35,879 nt of DNA from Alphaproteobacteria bacterium (GTDB lineage: Bacteria > Pseudomonadota > Alphaproteobacteria > Micavibrionales > Micavibrionaceae). The stretch is taken from assembly GCA_023140215.1 (NCBI GenBank), contig JAGLMC010000019.1, forward strand, positions 1 through 35,879, given 5' to 3'. The notes under the pieces were generated by a model, which was given only the letters and a program-made list of their open reading frames with translations, ran no database searches and was not told the DNA's origin. Positions 17,853 to 26,231 of this stretch are shown one piece after another. The position numbers and the translations under genes are program-made. Position 1 is the stretch's first letter, and every line of letters begins with the position of its first letter.

Positions 17853-18872
17853 CTATCTCCACATTTTGCTTTCATAAGCACCTTGAGTTTGTTTATGTCC
17901 CTCTGTAAGTGCTAGAAGTCCTTCTACTTCAGGAGTTTTTCCTTCCATAATATCGTCTATTGCATTGCTCCATGCTGAAACTACTGCTTTGACATATGCT
18001 TTGGATCTTTGTCTGCCTTCAATTTTAAAAGCATCTACTCCGGCTTCTACAAGCTCTGGAAGTAATTTTGCAAGATTTAAGCTAACCGGTTCTTCAAAAG
18101 CATAATAGCCTTCTCTCTTATGAGAAACTAAATAGCGTCCTTTGCAAATTGTAGGGTATCCCGGATTTTGATTACAGGAAAAACAATCAATCACAAATTC
18201 ACCTAGTTGTGCTGTAAGGTTTTTTTCTTGATCTTCTTTATATTTAATATGGCTGGCCGGTGAGCAAACTCCATCCATATTTGTAGATAGACCAGTTGCA
18301 TAATTAGTAAGATTGCATCTTCCTTCGGTCATTAAACCATGGTTTCCGAAAATAAAGCATTCAATTTCACAGGGAATATCTTTTTTTAATAGTTTAATTT
18401 CAGGAATAGTGAGAATACGTGGCAAAATTGCACGTTTTACGTTAAATTCTTCACAGTAATATTTTATAGCTTCAACAGAAGGCGCTCCTGCTTGAACGGA
18501 TAAGTGTAATCGCTGCTTAGGGTATGTTTCTTTTACATAATTTGCGACGGCAATATCAGCAATTATAATTGCATCAATTCCAAAATTTACAGCATTATCT
18601 ATTGCTTCTTTCCAAAGAGCAGTTTTACCTGCGGGAGGAAAAGTATTCGCTGCCAGTAAGACTTTTGCATTATTAGTATGGGCATATTTTACTGCTTCTT
18701 TCATTTCATCCGGTGTGAAATTAAGTCCGGGGAAATTCCGAGCATTAGTCTCATTTTGAAAGCCACAATAAACGGTATCCGCCCCAGCATCTACTGCTGT
18801 TCTGAGTGATGCCGGTGTTCCTGCGGGACAAATCAATTCAGGACGAAATTTTTTATCCTTTATTTTTACCAT
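17853..18872 (-). CDS. ubiU: UbiU, O2-independent ubiquinone hydroxylation protein (U32 family)
   Basis: UbiU is the partner of UbiV. The 339-aa protein starts with an ATG behind AGAGGTGA. The family segments ELICPAGTPASLRTAV, DADTVYCGF type, SVQAGA, EGRCNLTNY, GVCSPAS and TICKGRYL are present, followed by KIEGRQRS. Three of four E. coli [4Fe-4S] ligands align (C186, C203, C243 for C176, C193, C232). The position of E. coli C169 is Gly179 here (GNHGLM in place of GSLCIM); C168, C172 or H178 might substitute. The operon with ubiV beside a class III reductase supports a role in growth at low oxygen. No FNR box is visible upstream. Confidence 0.9.
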   Translation of the reverse strand: MVKIKDKKFRPELICPAGTPASLRTAVDAGADTVYCGFQNETNARNFPGLNFTPDEMKEAVKYAHTNNAKVLLAANTFPPAGKTALWKEAIDNAVNFGIDAIIIADIAVANYVKETYPKQRLHLSVQAGAPSVEAIKYYCEEFNVKRAILPRILTIPEIKLLKKDIPCEIECFIFGNHGLMTEGRCNLTNYATGLSTNMDGVCSPASHIKYKEDQEKNLTAQLGEFVIDCFSCNQNPGYPTICKGRYLVSHKREGYYAFEEPVSLNLAKLLPELVEAGVDAFKIEGRQRSKAYVKAVVSAWSNAIDDIMEGKTPEVEGLLALTEGHKQTQGAYESKMWR

Positions 18873-19110
18873 TAGTTATCACCTCTCTTAAAGTTTCAGT
18901 AAAGTTAAACAACTGTAGATTTTTTTGCTACATCTTAATTTTTTCAAAAAGATGAAAAAATTTACTTCAAATTATTTTGTAAGGGCATTATAAAAATATA
19001 GGGTTGTGTTTTTGTTTTAATTCAATATCTTGATTTTCAAACTTCATCTTTCCAAGCATAAAAGATATTTATAGATAATACGCTAACCGTCAATATTAAT
19101 CTAAGGAACA

Positions 19111-19125
19111 ATGGCAATAACATGA
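19111..19125 (+). promoter_or_regulatory. Four-codon upstream reading frame overlapping the maeB start
   Basis: ATG GCA ATA ACA TGA follows AAGGA at 19103-19107, and its stop codon overlaps the maeB ATG (ATGA). The Shine-Dalgarno lies 3 bases from the short ATG and 14 from the maeB ATG, so maeB could be translated by termination-reinitiation. This is a sequence observation without proof of use. Confidence 0.35.
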
Positions 19126-21464
19126 CAAAGAAAAAAGAAGCCCCTAAGGAAGATGCTTTTCGTAAAAGCGCACTTGATTATCACAGATATCCAAAACCCG
19201 GAAAAGTTTCATTATATCCGACAACTGCCATGGCATCGCAAATGGATTTGGCACTTGCTTATTCTCCGGGAGTTGCCGCACCATGTGAAGAAATAGAAAA
19301 AGACCCCAAAACAGTTTATGATTATACATCAAAAGGAAACACTGTTGCAGTTATAACAGATGGTACGGCTGTTTTAGGTCTTGGAAATATAGGAGCATTA
19401 GCATCCAAACCTGTAATGGAAGGCAAGGCTGTTCTTTTCAAAAAATTTGCAAATATTGATTCTGTTGATGTCGAAGTTGATATGAGTGTTCATACAAATG
19501 AAGACACATCGAGAGAAGAATATATTCAGAAATTCGTTGATATCGTTGCGGCACTTGAGCCAAGTTATGGCGGGATTAACCTTGAAGACATAAAAGCTCC
19601 GGAATGTTTCGAGATTGAAAAACGCCTTAAGGAACGTATGGGTATTCCTGTCTTTCATGATGACCAGCATGGTACTGCGATTATTGTTAATGCGGCTTTT
19701 AAAAATTGGATTAAATGGTCCGGTCGTGACATAAAAGATATCAAACTTGTTGCATCAGGAGCCGGAGCTTCAGCTATTGCTTGTCTGTCGCTGTTAGTTA
19801 AAGCCGGATTAAAAAAAGAAAACATAATTGTTTGTGATAGCAATGGTGTTATTTATAAAGGTCGTAACAAAGGCATGACTCTGGAAAAGGAGATGTTTGC
19901 CGTTGATACAAAACACCGTGTTATAAAAGAAGCAATCAAAGGCGCAGATGTTTTTCTTGGCCTATCAGCACCGGGAGTTGTTGATAAAGGTATGATTGCA
20001 TCTATGGCTGATGCGCCGTTGATTATGGCTCTTGCAAACCCAACACCTGAAATTATGCCGGAAGAAGCTAAAGAAGCCAAACCGGATTGCATTGTCTGCA
20101 CAGGACGTTCTGATTATACAAATCAGGTTAATAATGTTTTGTGTTTCCCTTTTCTGTTCCGTGGCGCTCTTGATGTTGGGGCAACTACAATTAATGAAGA
20201 AATGAAACTTGCTTGCGTTGATGCCATTGCATTATTAGCTCGCAAGGAAGCTTCGGCAGAAGTCTCCGCAGTTTATAGCAATGAACATTTATATTTTGGT
20301 TCAGAATATCTAATTCCAAAACCATTTGATCCAAGATTGATAGTTGATCTTCCAATAGCTGTTGCAAAAGCAGCTATGGAAACCGGTGTCGCAACACGTC
20401 CAATTACTGATTTTGAAGCATATGAACAAAAATTAAATCAATTTTTTATTCGCTCACAGCTTATCATGCGTCCAATTTACAGTCGCGCTAAAGAAAACCC
20501 GAAGCGGATAGTTTATTGTGAAGGAGAAGAAGACAGAACACTTTTAGCTATACAAACGGTTCTTGATGAGAATCTTGCAATCCCTATTTTAATTGGACGT
20601 AAAAGAATTGTTGAAACGCGGGTTAAACGTCTTGGGCTGCGTTTCGATATAGAAAAAGATATTGAGTTTATTGATCCGGAAAATGATTCACGTTACAGGG
20701 AATATTGGGAAACATATCATAAAATCATGGAACGTCATGGAGTTACACCGGAAGATGCACGTACAATAGTACGAACAAACACGACTGTAATCGGTGCGCT
20801 AATCGTTTACAAAGGAGAAGCAGATTCTGTTATTTGCGGTACAACAGGACAATACAGATATCATATAAAAGATATTATTGATATTATCGGACTCAAATCC
20901 GGAGTTGAAACACCGGCTGCAATGAACGCTTTACTCTTACCAAGCGGCACTTACTTTTTCTGTGATACACAAATAAATTCAAATCCAAGCATTGAGCAAA
21001 TTTCTGAAATGACTCTTATGGCAGCAAAAGAAGTTGAAAAATTTGGTATTTCTCCAAAGGTTGCGCTGCTTTCTCATTCAAATTACGGTACGGGAGATTC
21101 AGACTCTGCCAATAAAATGCGGGCTGCTTATAAAGATATTCGTAGACGTGCGCCAAATCTGGAAATAGATGGAGAAATGCAAGCAGATGCAGCGCTTTCT
21201 GAAACAATTCGTAAAAGGATTATGCCAAATTCAAGTTTGGAAGGAAGTGCAAATCTTTTCATTATGCCAAATGTTGATGCATCTAACATAGCATTTAATA
21301 TGGTACGAGTTCTTGCAAAAGGAATAAGTGTTGGGCCAATTCTTCTGGGTGTAGCACGTTCGGCACATGTATTAACAAGATCAGCATCATCACGAAGTAT
21401 TATTAATATAACAGCACAAGCAACGGTCTCTGCTCAGGTTTTGGAAAAAGAAAATAACGGTTAA
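19122..21464 (+). CDS. maeB: NADP-dependent malic enzyme with phosphotransacetylase-like domain
   Basis: MaeB decarboxylates malate to pyruvate while reducing NADP. The 780-aa length is standard for the two-domain bacterial type. The malic enzyme part (about 1-430) shows [38 protein letters not shown] (metal-binding aspartates) and the dinucleotide loop [22 protein letters not shown] follows. The C-terminal half (about 440-780) is a phosphate acetyltransferase-like domain, usually inactive and regulatory in this family (acetyl-CoA response). A mini frame overlaps the start. It is followed 35 bp downstream by mgtE on the same strand, without a terminator, so cotranscription is possible. Confidence 0.96.
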   Translation: MTKKKEAPKEDAFRKSALDYHRYPKPGKVSLYPTTAMASQMDLALAYSPGVAAPCEEIEKDPKTVYDYTSKGNTVAVITDGTAVLGLGNIGALASKPVMEGKAVLFKKFANIDSVDVEVDMSVHTNEDTSREEYIQKFVDIVAALEPSYGGINLEDIKAPECFEIEKRLKERMGIPVFHDDQHGTAIIVNAAFKNWIKWSGRDIKDIKLVASGAGASAIACLSLLVKAGLKKENIIVCDSNGVIYKGRNKGMTLEKEMFAVDTKHRVIKEAIKGADVFLGLSAPGVVDKGMIASMADAPLIMALANPTPEIMPEEAKEAKPDCIVCTGRSDYTNQVNNVLCFPFLFRGALDVGATTINEEMKLACVDAIALLARKEASAEVSAVYSNEHLYFGSEYLIPKPFDPRLIVDLPIAVAKAAMETGVATRPITDFEAYEQKLNQFFIRSQLIMRPIYSRAKENPKRIVYCEGEEDRTLLAIQTVLDENLAIPILIGRKRIVETRVKRLGLRFDIEKDIEFIDPENDSRYREYWETYHKIMERHGVTPEDARTIVRTNTTVIGALIVYKGEADSVICGTTGQYRYHIKDIIDIIGLKSGVETPAAMNALLLPSGTYFFCDTQINSNPSIEQISEMTLMAAKEVEKFGISPKVALLSHSNYGTGDSDSANKMRAAYKDIRRRAPNLEIDGEMQADAALSETIRKRIMPNSSLEGSANLFIMPNVDASNIAFNMVRVLAKGISVGPILLGVARSAHVLTRSASSRSIINITAQATVSAQVLEKENNG

Positions 21465-21499
21465 AAAAACATATATTCATATTAAGGAACATTTTTGTC

Positions 21500-22897
21500 A
21501 TGCGAAAAAAAATACATGACATAGCACAAGAATTAAACGGTACAGAAGATACTTCTTTCCTTATGACGGATGAGCAAATCATAACAATGATTAATGCTGT
21601 GCGGGCACAGGACTCCGACACCGTTAGTGCATTCCTCAAAGATTTAAGTGTTGCAGATACAGCGGAACTCATTGCCAAAGTAAATGGTGATGATCGTGAT
21701 GAATTATTGTTAATGTATGGAGATCTTCTTGATCCTTCTGTCTTTACAGAAATAGACTCCGAGCTGTGCAAAAATGCATTAACTTCAATGCCTCCGGAAC
21801 AAGTTGCAGCTATTATTTCAGCTCTTGAAAGTGATGATGCTCTGGAGCTTGTAATCAATCTTGAGGAAAATTTTCAACAAGAGATAATACGAAAATTATC
21901 AGACAAAATCAGAACAGCCGTGGAAGAAGGTCTGAATTTTCCAGAGGATAGTGCCGGACGTTTAATGCAGCGTGAGGTTGTTGCCATACCTGAGTTTTGG
22001 ACAACAGGCAATGTGATTGATTATCTTCAAAAAGAAACGAATGATCTTCCGGATGATTTTTTTGATATTTTTGTTATTAATCCGGCCTATCGTGTTGTTG
22101 GACAAATCCCTTTACATAAAATTGTTCGGGCAAAACGTTTTGATAAGATTGAAACATTATTACTTGATGAAATTCATCCAATTCCGGCAGATATGGATCA
22201 GGAAGAAGTGGCGCATATTTTCCGGCGTGACGATATAACATCTGCGCCTGTTATTGATGAAAACGGACGGTTAATCGGTGTTATCACAATTGATGATGTC
22301 ATTGATGTTATTGACGAAGAAGCTCAGGAAGATCTTTTGAAAATGGCCGGTGTGGATCAAGGAGATTTATACCGTGCAGTTATTTCAACTACAGAAAAGC
22401 GTTTTCGCTGGCTCTTTATTAATTTGTTAACGGCCATTTTAGCATCACTTGTTATTTCTATTTTTGACGCGACAATAGAAGAAATTGTTGCTCTGGCTGT
22501 CCTAATGCCAATTGTTGCCTCTATGGGTGGAAATGCAGGAACACAAACGCTAACAGTCGCAGTGCGTGCCTTGGCTACCCGTGAGCTTTCCGGAGCAAAT
22601 ACATTGCGCATTATCTGGAAAGAAACGCTTGTAGGGTCTTTAAATGGAGTAGCCTTTGCTTTTATTTCAGGGATGATTGCATCTCTTTGGTTTGGCAATA
22701 CTATGCTGGGATTCGTGATTGCTATGGCAATGCTTATTAATCTATTTATAGCCGGCTTATTTGGAGCAACAATACCGATTATTATAAACCGTATGGGGTC
22801 TGATCCGGCAGTTTCTTCAACCGTATTGCTAACAACCGTCACAGATATTACAGGATTTTTATCATTTTTAGGTCTGGCTTCAATCTTTATGTTTTAA
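21500..22897 (+). CDS. mgtE: Magnesium transporter MgtE
   Basis: MgtE is a Mg2+-gated inner-membrane Mg2+ channel. The 465-aa protein has an N-terminal MgtE_N superhelix (about 25-145), two CBS domains (about 150-275, including TSAPVIDENGRLIGVITIDD), a connecting helix, and five transmembrane segments from about 305. The membrane part carries the conserved PIVASMGGNAGTQT ion-path motif. It follows maeB by 35 bp. The last 38 bp, coding for SFLGLASIFMF and the stop, are duplicated exactly at 23905-23942, so the gene end is a likely integration target that regenerates an intact gene. Confidence 0.95.
   Translation: MRKKIHDIAQELNGTEDTSFLMTDEQIITMINAVRAQDSDTVSAFLKDLSVADTAELIAKVNGDDRDELLLMYGDLLDPSVFTEIDSELCKNALTSMPPEQVAAIISALESDDALELVINLEENFQQEIIRKLSDKIRTAVEEGLNFPEDSAGRLMQREVVAIPEFWTTGNVIDYLQKETNDLPDDFFDIFVINPAYRVVGQIPLHKIVRAKRFDKIETLLLDEIHPIPADMDQEEVAHIFRRDDITSAPVIDENGRLIGVITIDDVIDVIDEEAQEDLLKMAGVDQGDLYRAVISTTEKRFRWLFINLLTAILASLVISIFDATIEEIVALAVLMPIVASMGGNAGTQTLTVAVRALATRELSGANTLRIIWKETLVGSLNGVAFAFISGMIASLWFGNTMLGFVIAMAMLINLFIAGLFGATIPIIINRMGSDPAVSSTVLLTTVTDITGFLSFLGLASIFMF
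22860..22897 (+). repeat. 38-bp direct repeat, left copy (mgtE 3' end; att-like)
   Basis: The last 38 bp of mgtE, up to and including its TAA, are identical to 23905-23942. A gene 3' end repeated on the far side of a short accessory segment is the usual footprint of site-specific integration. No complete integrase is present. Confidence 0.9.
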
Positions 22898-22936
22898 CGG
22901 AGTGTTTAGGGATTGGGTTTAAAGATATAGAGCTGT

Positions 22937-22945
22937 GGGGGGGGG
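22937..22945 (+). repeat. G9 homopolymer
   Basis: Nine consecutive G residues lie just after mgtE in an AT-rich gap, not inside a recognized gene. The tract could be unstable but has no obvious target for phase variation; it may affect the upstream region of nothing recognized on the plus strand. Confidence 0.7.
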
Positions 22946-22964
22946 CGGTTTTTTCGAGTAATCC

Positions 22965-22996
22965 GACGTATTAAAAGAAAGACGTATTAAAAGAAA
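22965..22996 (+). repeat. Perfect 16-bp tandem duplication
   Basis: GACGTATTAAAAGAAA occurs twice back to back (22965-22980, 22981-22996). The stop codon of the small membrane peptide on the minus strand lies inside the right-hand unit, and the left-hand unit is downstream of it. Confidence 0.9.
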
Positions 22997-23088
22997 AATG
23001 CTCCAATTATAATACCTATTACACCGTATAAAAACGCCATAAACAGGTGATAGAAAATCCATATAGAGCGGTCGTTATTATCATCCAT
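22987..23088 (-). CDS. Putative 33-aa single-pass membrane peptide
   Basis: A short frame starts MDDNNDRSIW and continues into an uninterrupted hydrophobic helix of about 22 residues (YHLFMAFLYGVIGIIIGAFF), ending at a TAA. The acidic N-terminus followed by one transmembrane segment is the pattern of real small membrane proteins, but no strong Shine-Dalgarno precedes it and I do not recognize a family. It lies between mgtE and the 65-aa gene, on the same strand as the latter, inside the segment bounded by the 38-bp repeats. Toxin-like or regulatory roles are possible but not shown. Confidence 0.45.
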   Translation of the reverse strand: MDDNNDRSIWIFYHLFMAFLYGVIGIIIGAFFF

Positions 23089-23132
23089 TATTAGCACTTT
23101 TCATATTATAGTCAAATTATTATTTGAGGAGA

Positions 23133-23330
23133 TTAGGATCTGCAAAGAATTAAGGATAAATCTCCGGTTTTTATAAATTCTAGAGCATTTTCTTTGTTTC
23201 TAAATTCATAATGTATCCACCCACGTGTTTCTGGATATAGTTGTTCTTTGACAATAAAAATACTGTTTTCCTCATCTGCATATTTAAGATCATCCAGACG
23301 ATGCGCAGCCAGTTTGTCTTTTTGATTCAT
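23133..23330 (-). CDS. Hypothetical 65-aa protein
   Basis: A small acidic, soluble protein (starts MNQKDKLAAHRLDDLKYADE). It has a plausible alpha/beta pattern in the middle (SIFIVKEQL, then GWIHYEFRNKENALEFI). I do not recognize a family. It lies on the minus strand between the membrane peptide and the XRE regulator, inside the repeat-bounded segment, and the divergent XRE gene begins 130 bp away, so the XRE protein could control it. Upstream signals are weak. The hydrophobic/charged pattern looks coding, but conservation would be needed to be sure. Confidence 0.55.
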   Translation of the reverse strand: MNQKDKLAAHRLDDLKYADEENSIFIVKEQLYPETRGWIHYEFRNKENALEFIKTGDLSLILCRS

Positions 23331-23460
23331 TGGTTTTTCTTTATCATTCGATTATTTCCTATTTTCTTACCCGAAGTTACTCCGTGTAAATAGAAATATC
23401 AACATATATTCGTAGTCTATATTAGTGTTTCCTCTTGAAATTATAAGTAAGAATGCGAAT

Positions 23461-23835
23461 ATGATAAAAGAAAATAAATTTAACAGTCTATTAGGGCAAA
23501 GAATACAGAAACTAAGAAAAGCTAAAAAGCTATCGCAAGAAGCGTTAGCTGAGCTTATTGATAAGAGCGTTGATACGATTTCAAATATTGAGCGTGGAAA
23601 GTTTGCTCCGCGTCTTGATACTGCCTTAGAAATAGCAAATGCGCTAAATATTGAATTATTTGAATTATTCCAAGTAAGAGAAATGCCGTTAAAAGACAAA
23701 GAAAAAATGAAGCTCCTTGATGAGATTTTTGACCTGCTTAAAGATCAATCCGATGAAATATTGCAATTCACATTATCGCAGACAAAAGAACTCGTTTCTT
23801 TGAGAGAACAATTCATAGATAAGCTGCGAAAGTAA
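23461..23835 (+). CDS. XRE-family transcriptional regulator
   Basis: A 124-aa DNA-binding protein with an HTH_3 domain at about 8-65. It shows LGQRIQKLRKAKKLSQEALAELI, the recognition-helix region VDTISNIERGKFAP, and LDTALEIANALNIELFELF. The C-terminal 50 residues are charged and helical, perhaps for dimerization. The ATG at 23461 is preferred over an upstream GTG at 23425. It lies within the segment bounded by 38-bp repeats, divergent from the 65-aa gene, as is common for phage-like or island regulators. Its operator is not identified. Confidence 0.88.
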   Translation: MIKENKFNSLLGQRIQKLRKAKKLSQEALAELIDKSVDTISNIERGKFAPRLDTALEIANALNIELFELFQVREMPLKDKEKMKLLDEIFDLLKDQSDEILQFTLSQTKELVSLREQFIDKLRK

Positions 23836-23910
23836 GTCGTAATCTTTTTCGTCGGCTAATTCATTATAATAATCTTCCGCAACATCGTGTCCATAATGTT
23901 TCTCTATCAT
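23773..23910 (-). pseudogene. Truncated tyrosine integrase, C-terminal stub
   Basis: The minus strand encodes MIEKHYGHDVAEDYYNEL and continues to a stop at 23773. MIEKHYGH is typical of the end of phage-type tyrosine recombinases, containing the nucleophile Tyr region. The upstream frame reads only a few more codons into the 38-bp repeat and meets a TAA, so the rest of the integrase is missing and the break coincides with the repeat. Its last 63 bp overlap the XRE gene on the other strand. The assignment rests on a short motif, so it is moderate. Confidence 0.5.
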
Positions 23911-23942
23911 TTTTAGGTCTGGCTTCAATCTTTATGTTTTAA
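23905..23942 (+). repeat. 38-bp direct repeat, right copy (att-like)
   Basis: This is identical to the last 38 bp of mgtE (22860-22897), with no mgtE sequence before it. Instead the integrase-like stub abuts it on the left. Spacing between copy starts is 1045 bp. Confidence 0.9.
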
Positions 23943-23979
23943 ATGGTGGTACTGGGAAAGATTGGAAATGCAAAACTGG

Positions 23980-24001
23980 GGACATATTAACTAATATGTC
24001 C
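23980..24001. repeat. 22-bp near-perfect palindrome after the KAP gene
   Basis: GGACATATTA and TAATATGTCC (10-bp arms) are separated by two bases. It lies 14 bp past the KAP NTPase stop codon on the minus strand. No T run follows in that direction, so it is as likely an operator or element end as a terminator. Confidence 0.6.
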
Positions 24002-24015
24002 ACGTTTCCGGAATA

Positions 24016-25563
24016 TCATTTCACATCCTCAGTTAAGAAAAATGCTTTTTCCAACTCTTTATACACATGGCCTGCAATAGAGGGAAGTACGTCAAAGGGA
24101 ACAGAGGGAACAGAGGAAACAAAGCAATCTATACCAGAGGGGTCTACGTTAGACATTATAAAATTTTGAAATATTTCGAATATTTTTTCTATATAATTAT
24201 GTCGTTTTTCGTTTGCTATTGTGTCTTGGTTACGGAGGTTATTGTTACTCGCTTCATTCATTTTTTTTATCACCGCATTATGTTCTTTTTTTAGATCGTC
24301 CCATGTTTCATTTGTCAGAAACATGGCATGTAAAAGTGGCTTGAGTTTGTCCCAATTTTCGAATTTTATTTGTGTATATTCTTCTTTAGGAATTTTACTT
24401 CCTATTTTTTCTAATAAAGGCTCACAAGATATTTCTCCCAGACAATATGCTCTGAGTTCATTGATTGGAATTACGTGTCTCATGACTGAGAGAAACCCTA
24501 GCATATAACTAAATGGGAGATGTTTTGCTGGGATAGACCGGACATATAAATTTATATCAGTAAAAATCTGTGTAATTTGGCGCAGGCTTAGATTATAAGT
24601 ATTTGCAAGCATACCTATCATTTTCGTGAGATTACCTCTCCCTGTAATAACGTTTACATCCTCTGTAAATTTTCCAGTTTCTTCCAAGTTGAACGAATTA
24701 AACATAAATTCTGCATATTTATATGCTGATGGTTTGGGCAAATTTAATTGCCAGTCTATAAATTTTCTCAGATATCCTTCTCCCGTGTCTTTCAGGCCAT
24801 ACACGGAAGATACCGTACTTCTAAGCTGTTCGACATCAACAGCCAGAATAAATACCAGCCCTTCCACATTAAAGAGATGTTTTATACATTCCAGTATTTC
24901 AATAGCGTATGTAGGACGGCAACGATCAAGCTCATCAACAAAGATGATTAGCTTTTTCTTATCTTTGTTATCTGTGTCTTGTGTAAGTTCGATAACAAGT
25001 TCTTTCAGAAACTCTCGAAAACCTTTTATAGATTTCTGTATATCTTCATGACGTGAAAGGGTGTCCCCGGCAAAATCACCAATGAGAGATGTTAGTTCAT
25101 TATCAATATTGTCAGGCAGGTCGACTATATCCTCAACTGCCTTTGAGCCAATAAGCGCACGAAACAAAATTTTGGCAACAACCGGCAATGTCCTCCTGTT
25201 TATATATGGCTTTGCTTTAGCAAACAATTCATCCAGTTTTTTTGTCTTCTCATTGTCATTATCTAAGTTGATTTGATCTTTGATAGAACTAATGAATGCA
25301 ATCAGAGCATCTTCGGCATAATCGGTCTTCCACGCATTAAAGTAGATTGCCTTATATCCATCATCTTCCAACTGTTTTTGCCAGTTTTTGATAAAGAATG
25401 ATTTTCCTGTTCCATACGGTGCATTCAGAGAGATTACGAATGGTTTCCGAATACTACCAATAATTGGAGTAAGGTAATCAGCGACAGTCTGCCGATCCAG
25501 TTTATCTTCCTCCCAAGGAGTTTTGCATTCGGTGAAAGCGTCTTTTTTTGTCAGTAATTCCAT
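24016..25563 (-). CDS. KAP-family P-loop NTPase
   Basis: This 515-aa protein belongs to the KAP group of STAND-like P-loop NTPases. Walker A is APYGTGKS at 48-55. Walker B is LIIFVDELDRC, with DELDR at 210-214, followed by AIEILECIKHLFNVEGLVFILAVD, the typical KAP stretch (sensor 1 region). No transmembrane segments are inserted, so it is a soluble form. The remaining C-terminal half (about 270-515) is helical and I do not recognize it. Bacterial KAP proteins are linked to plasmid and phage interactions (for example PifA), so defence is a reasonable hypothesis, not shown. It lies between an att-like repeat and a tRNA-Val 3' end, on the minus strand. Confidence 0.88.
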   Translation of the reverse strand: MELLTKKDAFTECKTPWEEDKLDRQTVADYLTPIIGSIRKPFVISLNAPYGTGKSFFIKNWQKQLEDDGYKAIYFNAWKTDYAEDALIAFISSIKDQINLDNDNEKTKKLDELFAKAKPYINRRTLPVVAKILFRALIGSKAVEDIVDLPDNIDNELTSLIGDFAGDTLSRHEDIQKSIKGFREFLKELVIELTQDTDNKDKKKLIIFVDELDRCRPTYAIEILECIKHLFNVEGLVFILAVDVEQLRSTVSSVYGLKDTGEGYLRKFIDWQLNLPKPSAYKYAEFMFNSFNLEETGKFTEDVNVITGRGNLTKMIGMLANTYNLSLRQITQIFTDINLYVRSIPAKHLPFSYMLGFLSVMRHVIPINELRAYCLGEISCEPLLEKIGSKIPKEEYTQIKFENWDKLKPLLHAMFLTNETWDDLKKEHNAVIKKMNEASNNNLRNQDTIANEKRHNYIEKIFEIFQNFIMSNVDPSGIDCFVSSVPSVPFDVLPSIAGHVYKELEKAFFLTEDVK

Positions 25564-25716
25564 AATATTTTACCCTGTAAGAAATTTAGTGAAGGCATTA
25601 ATGCTTTAATTTTTAAAAGATTAATTTTACTTCACCATGATATTAAACTACAGCTTTTTGGTAAATTCAATGTTTTTGTACCTGTTTACTAATGGATGCT
25701 GCCGGAAAAAAGAAAA

Positions 25717-25791
25717 TGGTGGGCGGTACTGGGATTGAACCAGTGACCCCTTGCGTGTCGAGCAAGTGCTCTGCCGCTGAGCTAACCGCCC
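25717..25791 (-). tRNA. tRNA-Val(GAC)
   Basis: The minus strand folds as a full cloverleaf. The 7-bp acceptor pairs GGGCGGT with ACCGCCC. The D arm reads TAGCTCAGCGGCAGAGCA. The anticodon stem CTTGC/GCAAG has loop TCGACAC, giving anticodon GAC, and the T arm contains GGTTCAATCC. The 3' CCA is encoded (25717-25719). Its 3' end faces the KAP gene and the repeat-bounded segment, the usual side for integration. Confidence 0.95.
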
Positions 25792-25853
25792 ATTTTGCGC
25801 TGTATTGTTGTATTCTATTGCTTTTTGAATTTCAAGCGTCAATGAGAAAATAT

Positions 25854-26216
25854 TTATGCAGCCTTTAGTATAAGTTCTACTTGGGATATCAGTTCATTCA
25901 GGTGAAATGGTTTTGATAAAATTTTGGCATTTTTGAGGGTATTGCTGTTTTGCTCCATTGCTACGGCTGCAAATCCGGTGATAAACATCACCTGTATATG
26001 CGGGCATTTCTTTGTTGCTTTTTGCGCTAGTTCTATACCATCCATTCCCGGCATAACAATATCTGTTAGGAGTAGGTCGAATTTGTCGTTATCAAGAGCA
26101 GTTAGAGCTTTAAGTCCATTGTTATTAGCTGTGACATCGTGTCCTGCGCGTTCTAGTGCAAGTTTTAGAAACTGAAGCATTGAGATATCATCTTCTGCGA
26201 GTAATATATTGGCCAT
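25854..26216 (-). CDS. cpdR: Single-domain response regulator CpdR
   Basis: CpdR is a receiver-only protein; when unphosphorylated it helps ClpXP degrade cell-cycle proteins in Caulobacter. The 120-aa sequence starts MANILLAEDDISM, with the acidic pair at 9-10, phospho-acceptor D52 in LLLTDIVMPGMDG, and the conserved MFITGFAAVA and LSKPFHLNEL segments that distinguish CpdR from other receivers. CckA, which feeds CpdR through ChpT, is encoded 6 kb away in this window; ChpT and CtrA are not seen. The gene lies just upstream of tRNA-Val on the same strand. A hairpin-rich repeat fills the gap to the glycosyltransferase. Confidence 0.92.
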   Translation of the reverse strand: MANILLAEDDISMLQFLKLALERAGHDVTANNNGLKALTALDNDKFDLLLTDIVMPGMDGIELAQKATKKCPHIQVMFITGFAAVAMEQNSNTLKNAKILSKPFHLNELISQVELILKAA

Positions 26217-26231
26217 TTAGTTTCCTTTTAT

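Noticed and set aside
22357-22842. 161-aa frame antisense to mgtE
   Set aside because: It is a shadow of the strongly conserved mgtE frame, with serine/isoleucine-rich composition and no recognizable domain; similar long antisense frames at 21403-21858, 27438-27845 and 24626-25051 were rejected for the same reason.
22937-22945. Phase-variable switch at the G9 tract
   Set aside because: The tract is not in a recognized frame or clear promoter spacer, so only the homopolymer is reported.
25600-25640. CtrA-like TTAA sequences
   Set aside because: The TTAA pairs are not seven bases apart, and TTAA is frequent in such AT-rich gaps.
25648-25842. 64-aa frame on the minus strand
   Set aside because: It is the translated tRNA-Val gene and flanks.
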